A DNA stretch of 11,511 bases. It comes from Pseudomonadota bacterium. GTDB lineage: Bacteria > Pseudomonadota > Alphaproteobacteria > Rhizobiales > Devosiaceae. Position 1 is the stretch's first letter. Each line of letters opens with the position of its first letter. The translations under genes were made by a program, and so were the position numbers. The notes below the pieces were generated by a model, which searched no databases, was not told the DNA's origin, and was given only the letters and a program-made list of their open reading frames with translations. Of this stretch, positions 1 through 8,397 are shown in pieces. The stretch is from contig JAEYYP010000100.1 in the NCBI GenBank assembly GCA_023428425.1, positions 1 to 11,511 of the forward strand, written 5' to 3'.

Positions 1-275
1 CGCTCGACCACGTTCTTCATGTAGTCGCGGCCCGCCGCGTGCCGGATGGTACGCGCGGGCGCGTCGGCAGCTCCCCCGGTGCCACGCAGCCGCGCCATTT
101 CCTCGGCCCGCATCTTCTCGCGCTCGAGCGCCACGCGGCGGATGCGCTGCTTGATGTTGCTGCCTGTCGAGAAGAACGTGGCGCCGAGCGAGAACACCAC
201 GGCGGCGGCGGCGATAGCCGCGAACAGGGCGGTGAGGAACTTCGGATCGGTAAGGGTGTTTACGAGATTGTCCAT
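1..275 (-). CDS. tadC: Tad pilus inner-membrane platform protein TadC (5' part only)
   Basis: Only the first 91 codons lie in the window; the gene continues past the left edge. The visible protein starts MDNLVNTLTDPKFL, has one hydrophobic segment at about residues 14-35 rich in Ala and Val, then a basic charged stretch (KQRIRRVALEREKMRAEE) of the kind found at the start of TadC proteins. TadC is the second GspF-like platform protein; with TadB it sits in the inner membrane and couples the TadA ATPase to pilin extraction and assembly. The ATG follows the tadB stop by 11 bp, with GAGG upstream as ribosome binding site, so it is the last visible gene of the cpaB-tadC operon. The T2SSF domain itself is outside the window, so the name rests on position after tadB and the N-terminal pattern. 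Confidence 0.85.
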   Translation of the reverse strand, partial: MDNLVNTLTDPKFLTALFAAIAAAAVVFSLGATFFSTGSNIKQRIRRVALEREKMRAEEMARLRGTGGAADAPARTIRHAAGRDYMKNVVE

Positions 276-286
276 CGGCGCCTCGC

Positions 287-1264
287 TCAGATGTCGAACT
301 GGACCATCTTGGCCATGATGAAGATACCGAGCGACATGAGGATCGCCGCAATGCCGAGCATCACGAGACCGATAGGCGTCTCGAACAGCGGCAGCATGTA
401 GCTGGGTGTCGTCAGGGTCACCAGCAGCGCCACGATGAACGGCAACGAGCCGATAATGCCCGCCGAGGCCTTGGCTTCGGACGACATCGCCTTGATCTTC
501 TGCTTCATCTTCTTGCGGTTACGCAGCACCTTGGCGAGATTGCCGAGGGCTTCGGACAGGTTGCCGCCCGCCTGCTGCTGCACGGCGATGACGACGACGA
601 AAAAGTTGACCTCCGGCAGCGGCACGCGGTCATAGAGCGTCGAGACGGCCTCCATCATCGACTTGCCGAGTGACTGCTGGTCGAGCACCCGCTGGAAGTC
701 GGACTTGATGGGCTCCTTGGCTTCTTTGGCCACGAGGCGCATCGAATCGTTGAGCGGCAGACCGGACTTAACACCGCGCACGATCGCTTCGACCGCATTG
801 GGGAGCTCGTCGAGGAAGCCGTTCTGGTACTTCTTCCGACGATGGCCCAGATACATGCGGGGCAACAGGTAGCCGCCCGCCAGGCCGAACACGACACAGT
901 AGATGGGCTCGATCTGCAGCAGCAAGGTCACCGTGAAGAGGACGGCGCCGAGGATGATGGAGTTGCGGATGAAGGCACCGCGCTTCAGCTTCATGCCCGC
1001 CTGGTAGAGTTGATCCTGCAGAGGCACGCGCTTCTTGCGCTTCTGCAGCGTGTCAGTCTGCGCGCGCAGGGTCTGCTGGATTTCCTTGCGACGGGTCTCG
1101 CGGTTGCGGCTGGCGCTGGCCTCGCGCCGGTTGGCCTGAATGTCGCCTTGCAGCGCCTTGATGCGCTTGTCGGCGCGGCCGCTGCCCAGCATCGAGGGTA
1201 CGAGGGCGAAGCCGGCGGCGCCGACGCAGATGATGGCGAGGATGGCGATGATAAACGGGCTCAT
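287..1264 (-). CDS. tadB: Tad pilus inner-membrane platform protein TadB (GspF family)
   Basis: This 325-residue protein has the usual TadB layout. A membrane segment at about 2-24 is followed by a charged, probably coiled stretch at about 30-80 (RRKEIQQTLRAQ), a hydrophobic pair at about 101-137, a cytoplasmic T2SSF domain at about 145-265, and two C-terminal membrane segments at about 268-288 and 297-320. Inside the T2SSF domain are typical family phrases such as DELPNAVEAIVRGVKSGLPL and QQQAGGNLSEALGNLAKVLR. TadB forms the inner-membrane platform with TadC and is driven by the TadA hexamer. It starts 9 bp after the tadA stop, with AAGG overlapping that junction, and is followed closely by tadC, so translation is probably coupled. 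Length and domain order are normal for the family. Confidence 0.95.
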   Translation of the reverse strand: MSPFIIAILAIICVGAAGFALVPSMLGSGRADKRIKALQGDIQANRREASASRNRETRRKEIQQTLRAQTDTLQKRKKRVPLQDQLYQAGMKLKRGAFIRNSIILGAVLFTVTLLLQIEPIYCVVFGLAGGYLLPRMYLGHRRKKYQNGFLDELPNAVEAIVRGVKSGLPLNDSMRLVAKEAKEPIKSDFQRVLDQQSLGKSMMEAVSTLYDRVPLPEVNFFVVVIAVQQQAGGNLSEALGNLAKVLRNRKKMKQKIKAMSSEAKASAGIIGSLPFIVALLVTLTTPSYMLPLFETPIGLVMLGIAAILMSLGIFIMAKMVQFDI

Positions 1265-1273
1265 CGGATTGCC

Positions 1274-2752
<1,479 letters not shown>

Positions 2753-2762
2753 CCGAATCCTC

Positions 2763-4031
2763 TCAGGCGCGCTTCTTCAGGAACGGAAGCTTCAGGCCGG
2801 ACTTGCTGGAGGCTCGCTCCGGCGTGTTTCGACCGGTGACATGCATGCCGATGAGACGGAACATCTCGTTGGCGCGGTTGTTGGCCGCGACCTCAGCGAT
2901 CATCTGGCCGTTATTGGCGGCTGTCCCGAAGGTCTGCGCGTCGAACGCCACCTGGCCCAGCAGCTTGCACTCGACAGAGGTGGCGAACTCGGTAGCGGGG
3001 ATCTCCGGACGGCGCGGCACGCCGACCTTGTTCAGCACCAGCAGCGGCTCCGCCTCGGTAGGGCGCAGGGCCTTGATGGTGTCGGACAGGTTCTTCGCAT
3101 TGCGCAGGTTCGCAAGGTCGGGCTCGGCGACGATGATGATCTCGTCGATGGTCGCGATCGTGTGCCGGACCCACGAGCTCCAGACATGCGGGATGTCGAG
3201 GATGACGACCGGAGTCGACTTCTGGCTGAGCTCGATGATCTGCTCGAAGTCGCGCTCCTCGAAGTCGAAGGTCTTGTCGAGCACCACTGGCGCGGTGAGC
3301 AGGCTGACATGGTTTGCCGCCTTGGAGCTCAGCCGGTCGAGCAGGGTCTGGTCCATCTTCTGGCTGGCGCCGATGGCGTCGGCGATGCCGTGCGGCGGGT
3401 CCTGGTTGAAGTTCAGCCCGGCAGTCCCGAAGGCGAAGTCCATGTCGAGGATAAGCACATCCTGGCGCAGGCTCTGGGAAATCGCCCAACCGACATTGTG
3501 GCTGATGGTCGAGCCCCCCGAGCCGCCCTTGGCCGAGATGAAGCCGATGGTGCGGCCGATCGGTGCCGCGCCCTCTGTGGCGAACAGTTCGGTAATGACC
3601 GAGACGATGGCCTGGGCCGAGGTCGGCAGAACGATGTACTCCGACACGCCGGAGCGGATCAGCTCGCGATACAGCACGACATCGTTGACGTGTCCGAGCA
3701 CGATCAGCCGGGTTGCGGCGTCGCAGACCTCGGCCAGCCGCTCCAGGGCGCGGGGAATTTCCTCGGTGGGCAGCGACGTCTCGACGATGATCAGGTTCGG
3801 CGTCGGGTTCGCCTTGTAAGTCTCGATGGCACCTTCGAGGCCGCCATTGTGCGTGGTCAGCGCCACCTTGCTCATACGTCGATCATGAACAGCCGCTTCC
3901 ACCAGCTCGGCGGTCTGGGAATGCTCGCAGAAGGCCTGGATGGTGATCCGCGGGATCAGGCGCGCACCGGTCGCCACCTCGAGCGCTGCCTCCTCCGCCT
4001 GCTTGCCACCGTCGATCTTCAGGAAACTCAT
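2763..4031 (-). CDS. cpaE: Pilus assembly ATPase/localisation protein CpaE (ParA/MinD-like)
   Basis: The 422-residue protein has an N-terminal receiver-like fold at about 28-150 and a ParA/MinD-type ATPase domain at about 160-395. In the receiver-like part the usual phosphoacceptor position holds glutamate (IIVETSLP, E84), so it is probably not phosphorylated. The P-loop reads AKGGSGGST at 167-175. The leading signature Lys of ParA proteins is kept, but the usual second Lys is replaced by Gly, as I recall is common in CpaE. LDMDF at 195-199 and VVILDIPHV at 275-283 fit the switch and Walker B strands. In Caulobacter, CpaE positions the secretin at the cell pole. The gene starts 15 bp after the cpaC stop, with GGAG and GAG upstream. 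The basic C-terminus (PFLKKRA) is short. cpaD, normally just upstream, is missing. Confidence 0.94.
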   Translation of the reverse strand: MSFLKIDGGKQAEEAALEVATGARLIPRITIQAFCEHSQTAELVEAAVHDRRMSKVALTTHNGGLEGAIETYKANPTPNLIIVETSLPTEEIPRALERLAEVCDAATRLIVLGHVNDVVLYRELIRSGVSEYIVLPTSAQAIVSVITELFATEGAAPIGRTIGFISAKGGSGGSTISHNVGWAISQSLRQDVLILDMDFAFGTAGLNFNQDPPHGIADAIGASQKMDQTLLDRLSSKAANHVSLLTAPVVLDKTFDFEERDFEQIIELSQKSTPVVILDIPHVWSSWVRHTIATIDEIIIVAEPDLANLRNAKNLSDTIKALRPTEAEPLLVLNKVGVPRRPEIPATEFATSVECKLLGQVAFDAQTFGTAANNGQMIAEVAANNRANEMFRLIGMHVTGRNTPERASSKSGLKLPFLKKRA

Positions 4032-4046
4032 CGTACTCTTACTCCG

Positions 4047-5495
4047 TCAATCCAGCAGGAAGCCGATCGAACCGTCATAGCTGCCGCGCATGCCGTCCGG
4101 CCCGACGCCGTAGATCGTCTCAATATGCCCCAGGAACATTGCCTCCGCGTCACCAGCGAACTGAATGTTGTCAGTAGGCAGTTCGGGCATCTGCGCCTTG
4201 GCGCGGGCGTAGTAGGGGGTGACGAGGAACACCAGTTCGGTCCGGTCGCTGGAGTAGTCTCGCGACCTGAACAGCGCGCCGAGGATGGGGATGTCGCCCA
4301 GTCCCGGCAGGCGGTTGATCTGATGGCGCGAGCGCTCCGACAGCATGCCTCCGATCGAGAGCGTCTGGCCGACGCCCATCTGCACGGTGGTCTCGACGTC
4401 GCGGGTATTGAGCGCCTGCCCGTTCGGCTCCGACACCGTGCTCTTGACCTCGAGCTGGATGGTACCGTCCGACTTGATGGTCGGGGTGAAGCTGAGCTGC
4501 ACGCCGTATGGCTTGAACTCGGTGACGGTCCGGCCAGCGTCATCGGTGGTGCTGTAGGGCAATTCGCCACCGGCAAGGAAGGTGGCGGGCTTGCCGGAGA
4601 GGGCGGTCAGCACCGGCTCCGCCAGGGTGCGGATGCCACCACGAGCCTCGAGCGCGCGGAGCTCGACATTGATCGAGCTGGCGCCGACCGGGATGGTGGC
4701 ATTGCCGCCCACCGGCGGGATTTCGGCAGCGGTAGCCATCGGCGTGTTGAAACCGCCGGTAAGGCTGCCGACCGAGAAGCTGCCCGAAAGGTTGATCCCG
4801 AGCTGCTTGGCCAGGCTGCGCTGAACTTCGGCGACCGTCACCTTCAGCATGACCTGCTGCGGGCCGGCCACGGTGATGACGCTGGCGACGTTCTCGGGGG
4901 CTCCGGCGAACTGGCCGGCGATCGACAACGCCTTCTCGGCGTCCTCGGCCGAGTTGACGCTGCCCGAGAGCACGACGCGGTTGACCGTGTTGCCGTTCAC
5001 GTCGACGAGGCTGACGGACTCGACATCGATGGCCGAGCCGGGAATCACGCGGGCATAGGCATCGCGCAGCGCTGCCGCGACGTTGGAGGTGGCGCCCTTC
5101 ACTGCGACATCGAGCACCACGATGGTCCGGCCATTGGCGTCGAGGAAGATCATGTTGGTGTCGCCCGAGCCGGTCGACTGCAGCACGGCGCGGCGCTTGG
5201 AGCGCAGGATGGCGTTCGCGACGCTGGGTTGCGAAACGATGACTTCCTTCACGTCGACCGGCAGGTCGAGGATGATCGACTTGTTCGGTCCGATGCTGAC
5301 ACTGCGGGTCGAGCCGAAAGCGCTGCCATTGATGGTGATGTGGGCGGTATCGGCACCCAGCACCTGACCCAGGCCCAGGGGCGCGAGGCCGATGGTCAGG
5401 CCGAGAAGGGCGGCGAGGGCGGTCATTTTCAGTGTGTCGTACATCAGGCGTCTCGCAAAGGCGGACCGGGTGATTTCGTGCTCAATGGACATCAT
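4047..5495 (-). CDS. cpaC: Outer-membrane secretin CpaC/RcpA of the Tad pilus
   Basis: This 482-residue secretin forms the outer-membrane pore for the Flp pilus. A signal segment lies at about 24-47, with likely cleavage near A48. A pilus/secretin N-terminal domain spans about 60-133, a BON-like domain about 136-196 (VVLSGSVNSAEDAEKAL), and the secretin core about 213-430. The core shows QVMLKVTVAEVQ, LAEPVLTALSGKPATFLAGGE, the glycine-rich RLPGLGDIPILGALF at about 395-409, and the closing strand TELVFLVTPYYA. The start at 5495 overlaps the cpaB stop by 4 bp (ATGA), which supports it. A downstream Met at residue 18 would give a shorter signal peptide and is the alternative. The roughly 50 residues after the secretin core are consistent with a CpaC C-terminal tail. 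Confidence 0.95.
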   Translation of the reverse strand: MMSIEHEITRSAFARRLMYDTLKMTALAALLGLTIGLAPLGLGQVLGADTAHITINGSAFGSTRSVSIGPNKSIILDLPVDVKEVIVSQPSVANAILRSKRRAVLQSTGSGDTNMIFLDANGRTIVVLDVAVKGATSNVAAALRDAYARVIPGSAIDVESVSLVDVNGNTVNRVVLSGSVNSAEDAEKALSIAGQFAGAPENVASVITVAGPQQVMLKVTVAEVQRSLAKQLGINLSGSFSVGSLTGGFNTPMATAAEIPPVGGNATIPVGASSINVELRALEARGGIRTLAEPVLTALSGKPATFLAGGELPYSTTDDAGRTVTEFKPYGVQLSFTPTIKSDGTIQLEVKSTVSEPNGQALNTRDVETTVQMGVGQTLSIGGMLSERSRHQINRLPGLGDIPILGALFRSRDYSSDRTELVFLVTPYYARAKAQMPELPTDNIQFAGDAEAMFLGHIETIYGVGPDGMRGSYDGSIGFLLD

Positions 5496-6364
5496 TCCCC
5501 CGTCGGCTGCGCTTCGGTGTTGCCGTAACTGGCATCGGTCACCTCGGCCTCGGTGGCGGCCGAGACCTCCTCACCGCGCCCGAAGCGGATCATCCGGATG
5601 GGGCGGTTGACGCTGTTCTTGCGCTCGGTGTCGGCTGTCTGCTGGTAGTCGGCGATCGAGCGCAGGACGAGCGACAGGGTGCCGAGGCGGGTTGAATTGA
5701 TCACCGTTTCGCCCTGCACCGGATTGAGCTCCAGCACGGCGATGGTGTCGGCGAAGACGTTGGCGCTGGGGTTCTCGGGATCGGCCTGGGCGCCAGTGGT
5801 ACCGGCCTCGCCGAGCCGTGTGCCGATGGCGAGAACCTTGACGTTCTCGAGGATGGTGCGCGAGATCGAGCCGTTGGAGCCGGCGCTGCTCAGCACCACG
5901 TCGACGCGGTCATTGGGCAGGATGTATCCACCCGACGCCGAGGCCGCGCTGACCTGCACGGGAATGGCGCGCATGCCCTTCGGCAGCACCGCTGAGAGGT
6001 AGCCCTGGTCGGAGTGGACCAGCTTGACCTGCATGATCGGCTCACCCGGGAAGAACTCGAAGCGGGCGACCGCGCCATCCATCTGCGTCAGCGCATCGGG
6101 CACCGCCGCGTCGGTGATGTATTCGGGGCGAACGGCCAGTTCAGGCCAGTCCTGCCACTCGATCGTCGCTTCGCTCAGCCGCTGGCCGACACCGATCTGC
6201 GTCTTGGCGACGAGGATCTTGGCCTTGCGTTCCTGCACGATCTGCACAGGCCCCGGAGTTGCGACCTGTTGGGGTGGAGTATTGGTCGTGGCGACGAAGA
6301 AGTAGGCCGCAAGCCCACCTGCCAGGAGGGCGACCAGGAGCAAGATGATGCGCGATGCTCTCAT
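5492..6364 (-). CDS. cpaB: Flp pilus assembly protein CpaB/RcpC
   Basis: The 290-residue protein begins with an N-terminal membrane anchor or signal segment at about 5-26 (LLLVALLAGGLAAYFF). A SAF-type domain follows at about 48-115 (ILVAKTQIGVGQRL, ending near FFPGEPI), then an RcpC/CpaB domain at about 120-245 containing LPKGMRAIPVQVS and GGYILPNDRVDVVL. CpaB is periplasmic, supports secretin assembly and may contact peptidoglycan through the SAF fold. The C-terminal 45 residues are polar and probably flexible. GGAG lies 9 nt before the ATG. It is the first gene of the tight cpaB-cpaC-cpaE-cpaF-tadB-tadC run and is preceded by 143 bp of non-coding DNA carrying a CtrA-like site, so transcription of the run may start there. 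Confidence 0.95.
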   Translation of the reverse strand: MRASRIILLLVALLAGGLAAYFFVATTNTPPQQVATPGPVQIVQERKAKILVAKTQIGVGQRLSEATIEWQDWPELAVRPEYITDAAVPDALTQMDGAVARFEFFPGEPIMQVKLVHSDQGYLSAVLPKGMRAIPVQVSAASASGGYILPNDRVDVVLSSAGSNGSISRTILENVKVLAIGTRLGEAGTTGAQADPENPSANVFADTIAVLELNPVQGETVINSTRLGTLSLVLRSIADYQQTADTERKNSVNRPIRMIRFGRGEEVSAATEAEVTDASYGNTEAQPTGE

Positions 6365-6443
6365 CGCCGGTACTCCACTGAACCAAGGACGCAGAAGCGC
6401 CTGACTAACTCGTCGCTTGACTATCGGAGCAAAGGGTCAAGGT

Positions 6444-6486
6444 TTGGTTAATCGATGCTTGTGAAATACGGCTAACAAGGCGTTAA
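6444..6486. promoter_or_regulatory. Candidate CtrA-binding region in the cpaA-cpaB gap
   Basis: The 143-bp gap 6365-6507 contains no gene. Within it, 6472-6486 reads CTAA, seven bases, TTAA, one mismatch from the established CtrA motif TTAA-N7-TTAA on either strand. At 6444-6451 the minus strand reads TTAACCAA, one mismatch from the CtrA half-site TTAACCAT. The full-length candidate is about 107 bp upstream of the cpaB start. The pattern match is direct; binding is inference. Confidence 0.45.
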
Positions 6487-6507
6487 CAACTTGCAGCCAC
6501 GTTGCCC

Positions 6508-7017
6508 TCAGGCGAGGAAACGCTGGAAGATCGCGCTTTCGGAGTAGACGAGGATACCCGCGATCGCGAGCGCGATGCCATAGGGCACTCCCGTCTTGGT
6601 ATCGTGGAGGCAGTCGATCCACTTGATGGCGCGCAGGCGTTCCGGCAGGGGATAGCGCCGCGCGGCGAGCAGTATCAGGGTCAATGCTCCGCCGAGCAGC
6701 GACGCGTAGATCAGGTAGGGCAGCAGCTGGCCGAGGCCGAGCCACAGCGCCGTCGCGGCAATGAGCTTGCCGTCGCCGCCTCCGATCCAGCCGAAATTGA
6801 AGAAGATCAGCGCGACGACGAGGACGCCGACGGCGCAGGCGAGGTTCATGCCGATGACCTCGAGCGGCAGGCCGACCAGCAGGGCCAGCACGAAGAAGGT
6901 GGCGATCACCGTCAGCACGAGCTTGTTCGAGATGCGCATGGTGAACAGGTCCGAGAAGGCGGCGAACGCCATCAGCAGGGGGAAGATCACCAGGGCGGGA
7001 AGCAGGATGGGAGACAT
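6508..7017 (-). CDS. cpaA: Prepilin peptidase CpaA/TadV (A24 aspartic protease)
   Basis: With the start chosen here the protein is 169 residues, normal for short Tad-type prepilin peptidases that lack the methyltransferase domain. It is almost wholly hydrophobic, with several membrane segments. The two catalytic aspartates of family A24 are visible: D23 in AAFSDLFTM and D82 in the GGGDGK motif at 79-84. It cleaves leader peptides of Flp pilin and of TadE/TadF pseudopilins at the inner membrane; two likely substrates lie nearby on the plus strand. An upstream in-frame ATG at 7044 would add nine polar residues. I prefer 7017 because family members begin directly at the first membrane helix, but neither start has a strong ribosome binding site. 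It is separated from cpaB by 143 bp and may be transcribed independently. Confidence 0.92.
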   Translation of the reverse strand: MSPILLPALVIFPLLMAFAAFSDLFTMRISNKLVLTVIATFFVLALLVGLPLEVIGMNLACAVGVLVVALIFFNFGWIGGGDGKLIAATALWLGLGQLLPYLIYASLLGGALTLILLAARRYPLPERLRAIKWIDCLHDTKTGVPYGIALAIAGILVYSESAIFQRFLA

Positions 7018-7071
7018 GGGATGCCGGATCTGGGGCCAGCGCATACCGCGCGGCCGGCAGTGTCGGCGGTC

Positions 7072-7079
7072 ATGGTTAA
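7072..7079 (-). promoter_or_regulatory. Perfect CtrA half-site upstream of cpaA
   Basis: The minus strand reads TTAACCAT, identical to the CtrA half-site consensus known from Caulobacter and other alphaproteobacteria. It lies 54 bp upstream of the preferred cpaA start and 132 bp upstream of the divergent gene at 7212, so it could serve either. No convincing -10 box was found next to it. An 8-base match can occur by chance, but this is the exact sequence in the expected place. Confidence 0.5.
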
Positions 7080-7093
7080 CAAAGCCGCAACGG

Positions 7094-7117
7094 CGTGCCC
7101 TGCCAAAGCAGGGGACG
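7094..7117. other. Imperfect dyad in the divergent promoter region
   Basis: CCCTGC and GCAGGG form a perfect 6-bp stem around a CAAA loop (7098-7113). Beyond one G/G mismatch, CGT and ACG extend it to nine pairs. There is no T-run, and it lies between divergent genes, so an operator or a leader structure is more likely than a terminator. Function is unknown. Confidence 0.4.
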
Positions 7118-7121
7118 GTTG

Positions 7122-7149
7122 TTGCGAAACGCCAGCGGCATTTGCGAAA
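7122..7149 (+). repeat. Two direct copies of TTGCGAAA, 20 bp apart
   Basis: TTGCGAAA occurs at 7122-7129 and 7142-7149, a period of 20 bp, close to two helical turns. The second copy is inside the short palindrome ATTTGCGAAAT (7140-7150). The pair sits 63-90 bp before the gene at 7212 and could be a regulator binding site. The first copy could also act as a weak -35 box. No known regulator is recognised. Confidence 0.35.
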
Positions 7150-7211
7150 TATTCACCATTCCCGGCAACACTCCGTTCAGCGTACCAGTCAAGTAACCCG
7201 GGGTTCGTCCC

Positions 7212-7667
7212 ATGATGTTCCGCAAGAGTTTCGCGGTTCTCCTCAGCGCCGGCATTGTGCTCGGCAGCCTCGTGCCTGCGATCGCGGACAGCGCGCCAGT
7301 GAGCGTCAAGGTCAACATGGCGCGAATCCTCAGGATCGATGCCCCTGCCTCCACTGTCATCATCGGCAATCCCGGTATTGCGGACATCACCATCCAAGAC
7401 CCGCAGACGCTGGTGCTGACCGGCAAGAGCTACGGTCAGACCAACCTCATCATCCTCGACAGCAGCGGCAATCCGATTGCCGATACGATGATCGAAGTGA
7501 CCCAGGACATGGCCGACGTCGTGACCGTCTACATGGGCGACAAGCGGCAGAGCTACAGCTGCGAGCCGGTCTGCCAGTCGATCATCATGATGGGCGACGA
7601 TCCCGCGTTCACGGGCGAGACGGTCGGCTCGTCGCAGACCGTGGCCGGTGTAGCGCAAAGCAACTGA
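7212..7667 (+). CDS. Secreted stand-alone pilus/secretin N-terminal domain protein (CpaC N-domain-like)
   Basis: The 151-residue protein has a clear Sec signal peptide: basic FRKS, a hydrophobic core at about 7-21, and likely cleavage after AIA at residue 25. The mature part at about 28-105 matches the N-terminal domain of secretins (the T2SS/T3SS pil_N type). It aligns by eye with CpaC in this window: IDAPASTVIIGNPGIADITI against LDLPVDVKEVIVSQPSVANAIL, then TNLIILDSSGNPI against TNMIFLDANGRTI. There is no BON or secretin core. The C-terminal 45 residues are not from CpaC and contain a CEPVC pair. It probably acts in the periplasm as an accessory to the CpaC secretin. Two ATGs are adjacent (7212, 7215); GGGG at 7200-7203 is a modest ribosome binding site. 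It is divergent from cpaA and precedes the two tadE genes. Confidence 0.88.
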   Translation: MMFRKSFAVLLSAGIVLGSLVPAIADSAPVSVKVNMARILRIDAPASTVIIGNPGIADITIQDPQTLVLTGKSYGQTNLIILDSSGNPIADTMIEVTQDMADVVTVYMGDKRQSYSCEPVCQSIIMMGDDPAFTGETVGSSQTVAGVAQSN

Positions 7668-7688
7668 CCTCGCCCCTTTAACGGCCCC

Positions 7689-7734
7689 TGAACCATCGTA
7701 GCAAGTTGCGGGCGGGAGCTAACCATCGCTTAGC
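7689..7734 (+). promoter_or_regulatory. Candidate CtrA-like operator upstream of the tadE pair
   Basis: The 91-bp gap before tadE carries TGAACCAT (7689-7696) and CTAACCAT (7719-7726), each one mismatch from TTAACCAT and exactly 30 bp apart. The second is the left arm of a perfect inverted repeat GCTAA, seven bases, TTAGC (7718-7734), resembling the TAA-N7-TTA spacing of CtrA sites. The AACCATCG core is repeated exactly in both. Binding is inferred from pattern only. Confidence 0.4.
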
Positions 7735-7758
7735 GCCGGCCCGCTAGGGTTGCGTGCG

Positions 7759-8397
7759 ATGGAGGGGACTGTCGGCACGCCGATGACGAAACGCAAATCC
7801 TGGCTAAGATGGATGCTTGCCCCGGCATTGAGGGGCACACGCCGGTTTCGCCGCGACGAGCGCGGCGTGACCATCATCGAGTTCGGCATCCTTGCCCTGC
7901 CCTTCTTCACCCTGATCGCGGCAATCCTCGAGACCAGCCTGGTGTTCTTCGCCGGCCAGATTCTCGACAGCTCGGTGCAGGACGCCAGCCGGGTAGTCCG
8001 GACCGGGCAGTTGCAGACGGGAGCGGCCGCGAACAATACCCTCGAGGCATTCCGGACCCGGATCTGCAGCGGCCTTTACAACATGATGCCCTGCGCCAAC
8101 GTTAAGGTGAAGGTCTCGGTCCTGGCCAGCTTCGGCAGCGCAACGGTGAGCTACCCGATCCAGACCGGCAACGACTGCACGACCACCAACGGCATCAAGA
8201 CCTGCAACTGGACCATCGTCGAAAGCTATGCGCCGGGCGCGGGCGGCGACGTGGTCCTCGTGCAGGCTTACTACAAGTGGCCCACCATCGTCCGGCTGCC
8301 GGGCTTCAACCTGCAGGACCAGGTCGACGGCACCCGCCTGCTCGGCGCCGTACGCGTCTTCCGCAACGAGCCATTCGGGTGCTCGAATTGCACCTGA
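7759..8397 (+). CDS. tadE: TadE-family pseudopilin (first copy)
   Basis: From the ATG used here the protein is 212 residues. After a basic N-terminus comes a prepilin-type site RRDERG|VTIIEFG, with Gly at 36 and Glu at +5 after cleavage, leading into a hydrophobic helix at about 37-66. This is the TadE/TadG N-terminal signature. TadE pseudopilins are known substrates of the TadV/CpaA peptidase, which is encoded next door. The remaining region is periplasmic and has six cysteines (103, 112, 140, 149, 208, 211), enough for three disulfides. Other in-frame starts are TTG 7750 and ATG 7783; GGAGGGG lies 15 nt before 7783, so that start is a real alternative. It overlaps the next tadE-like gene, suggesting coupled translation. 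Confidence 0.88.
   Translation: MEGTVGTPMTKRKSWLRWMLAPALRGTRRFRRDERGVTIIEFGILALPFFTLIAAILETSLVFFAGQILDSSVQDASRVVRTGQLQTGAAANNTLEAFRTRICSGLYNMMPCANVKVKVSVLASFGSATVSYPIQTGNDCTTTNGIKTCNWTIVESYAPGAGGDVVLVQAYYKWPTIVRLPGFNLQDQVDGTRLLGAVRVFRNEPFGCSNCT

Noticed and set aside
6502..7215. A 237-codon plus-strand frame opposite cpaA.
   Set aside because: cpaA has both catalytic aspartates and membrane helices on the minus strand; the opposing product is Gln/Glu/Arg-rich low complexity.
8277..8378. An ATG-started N-terminal extension of the second tadE gene.
   Set aside because: The added 34 residues are Arg/Pro-rich, come from inside the first tadE gene, and would place the prepilin leader far from the N-terminus, unlike TadE proteins.
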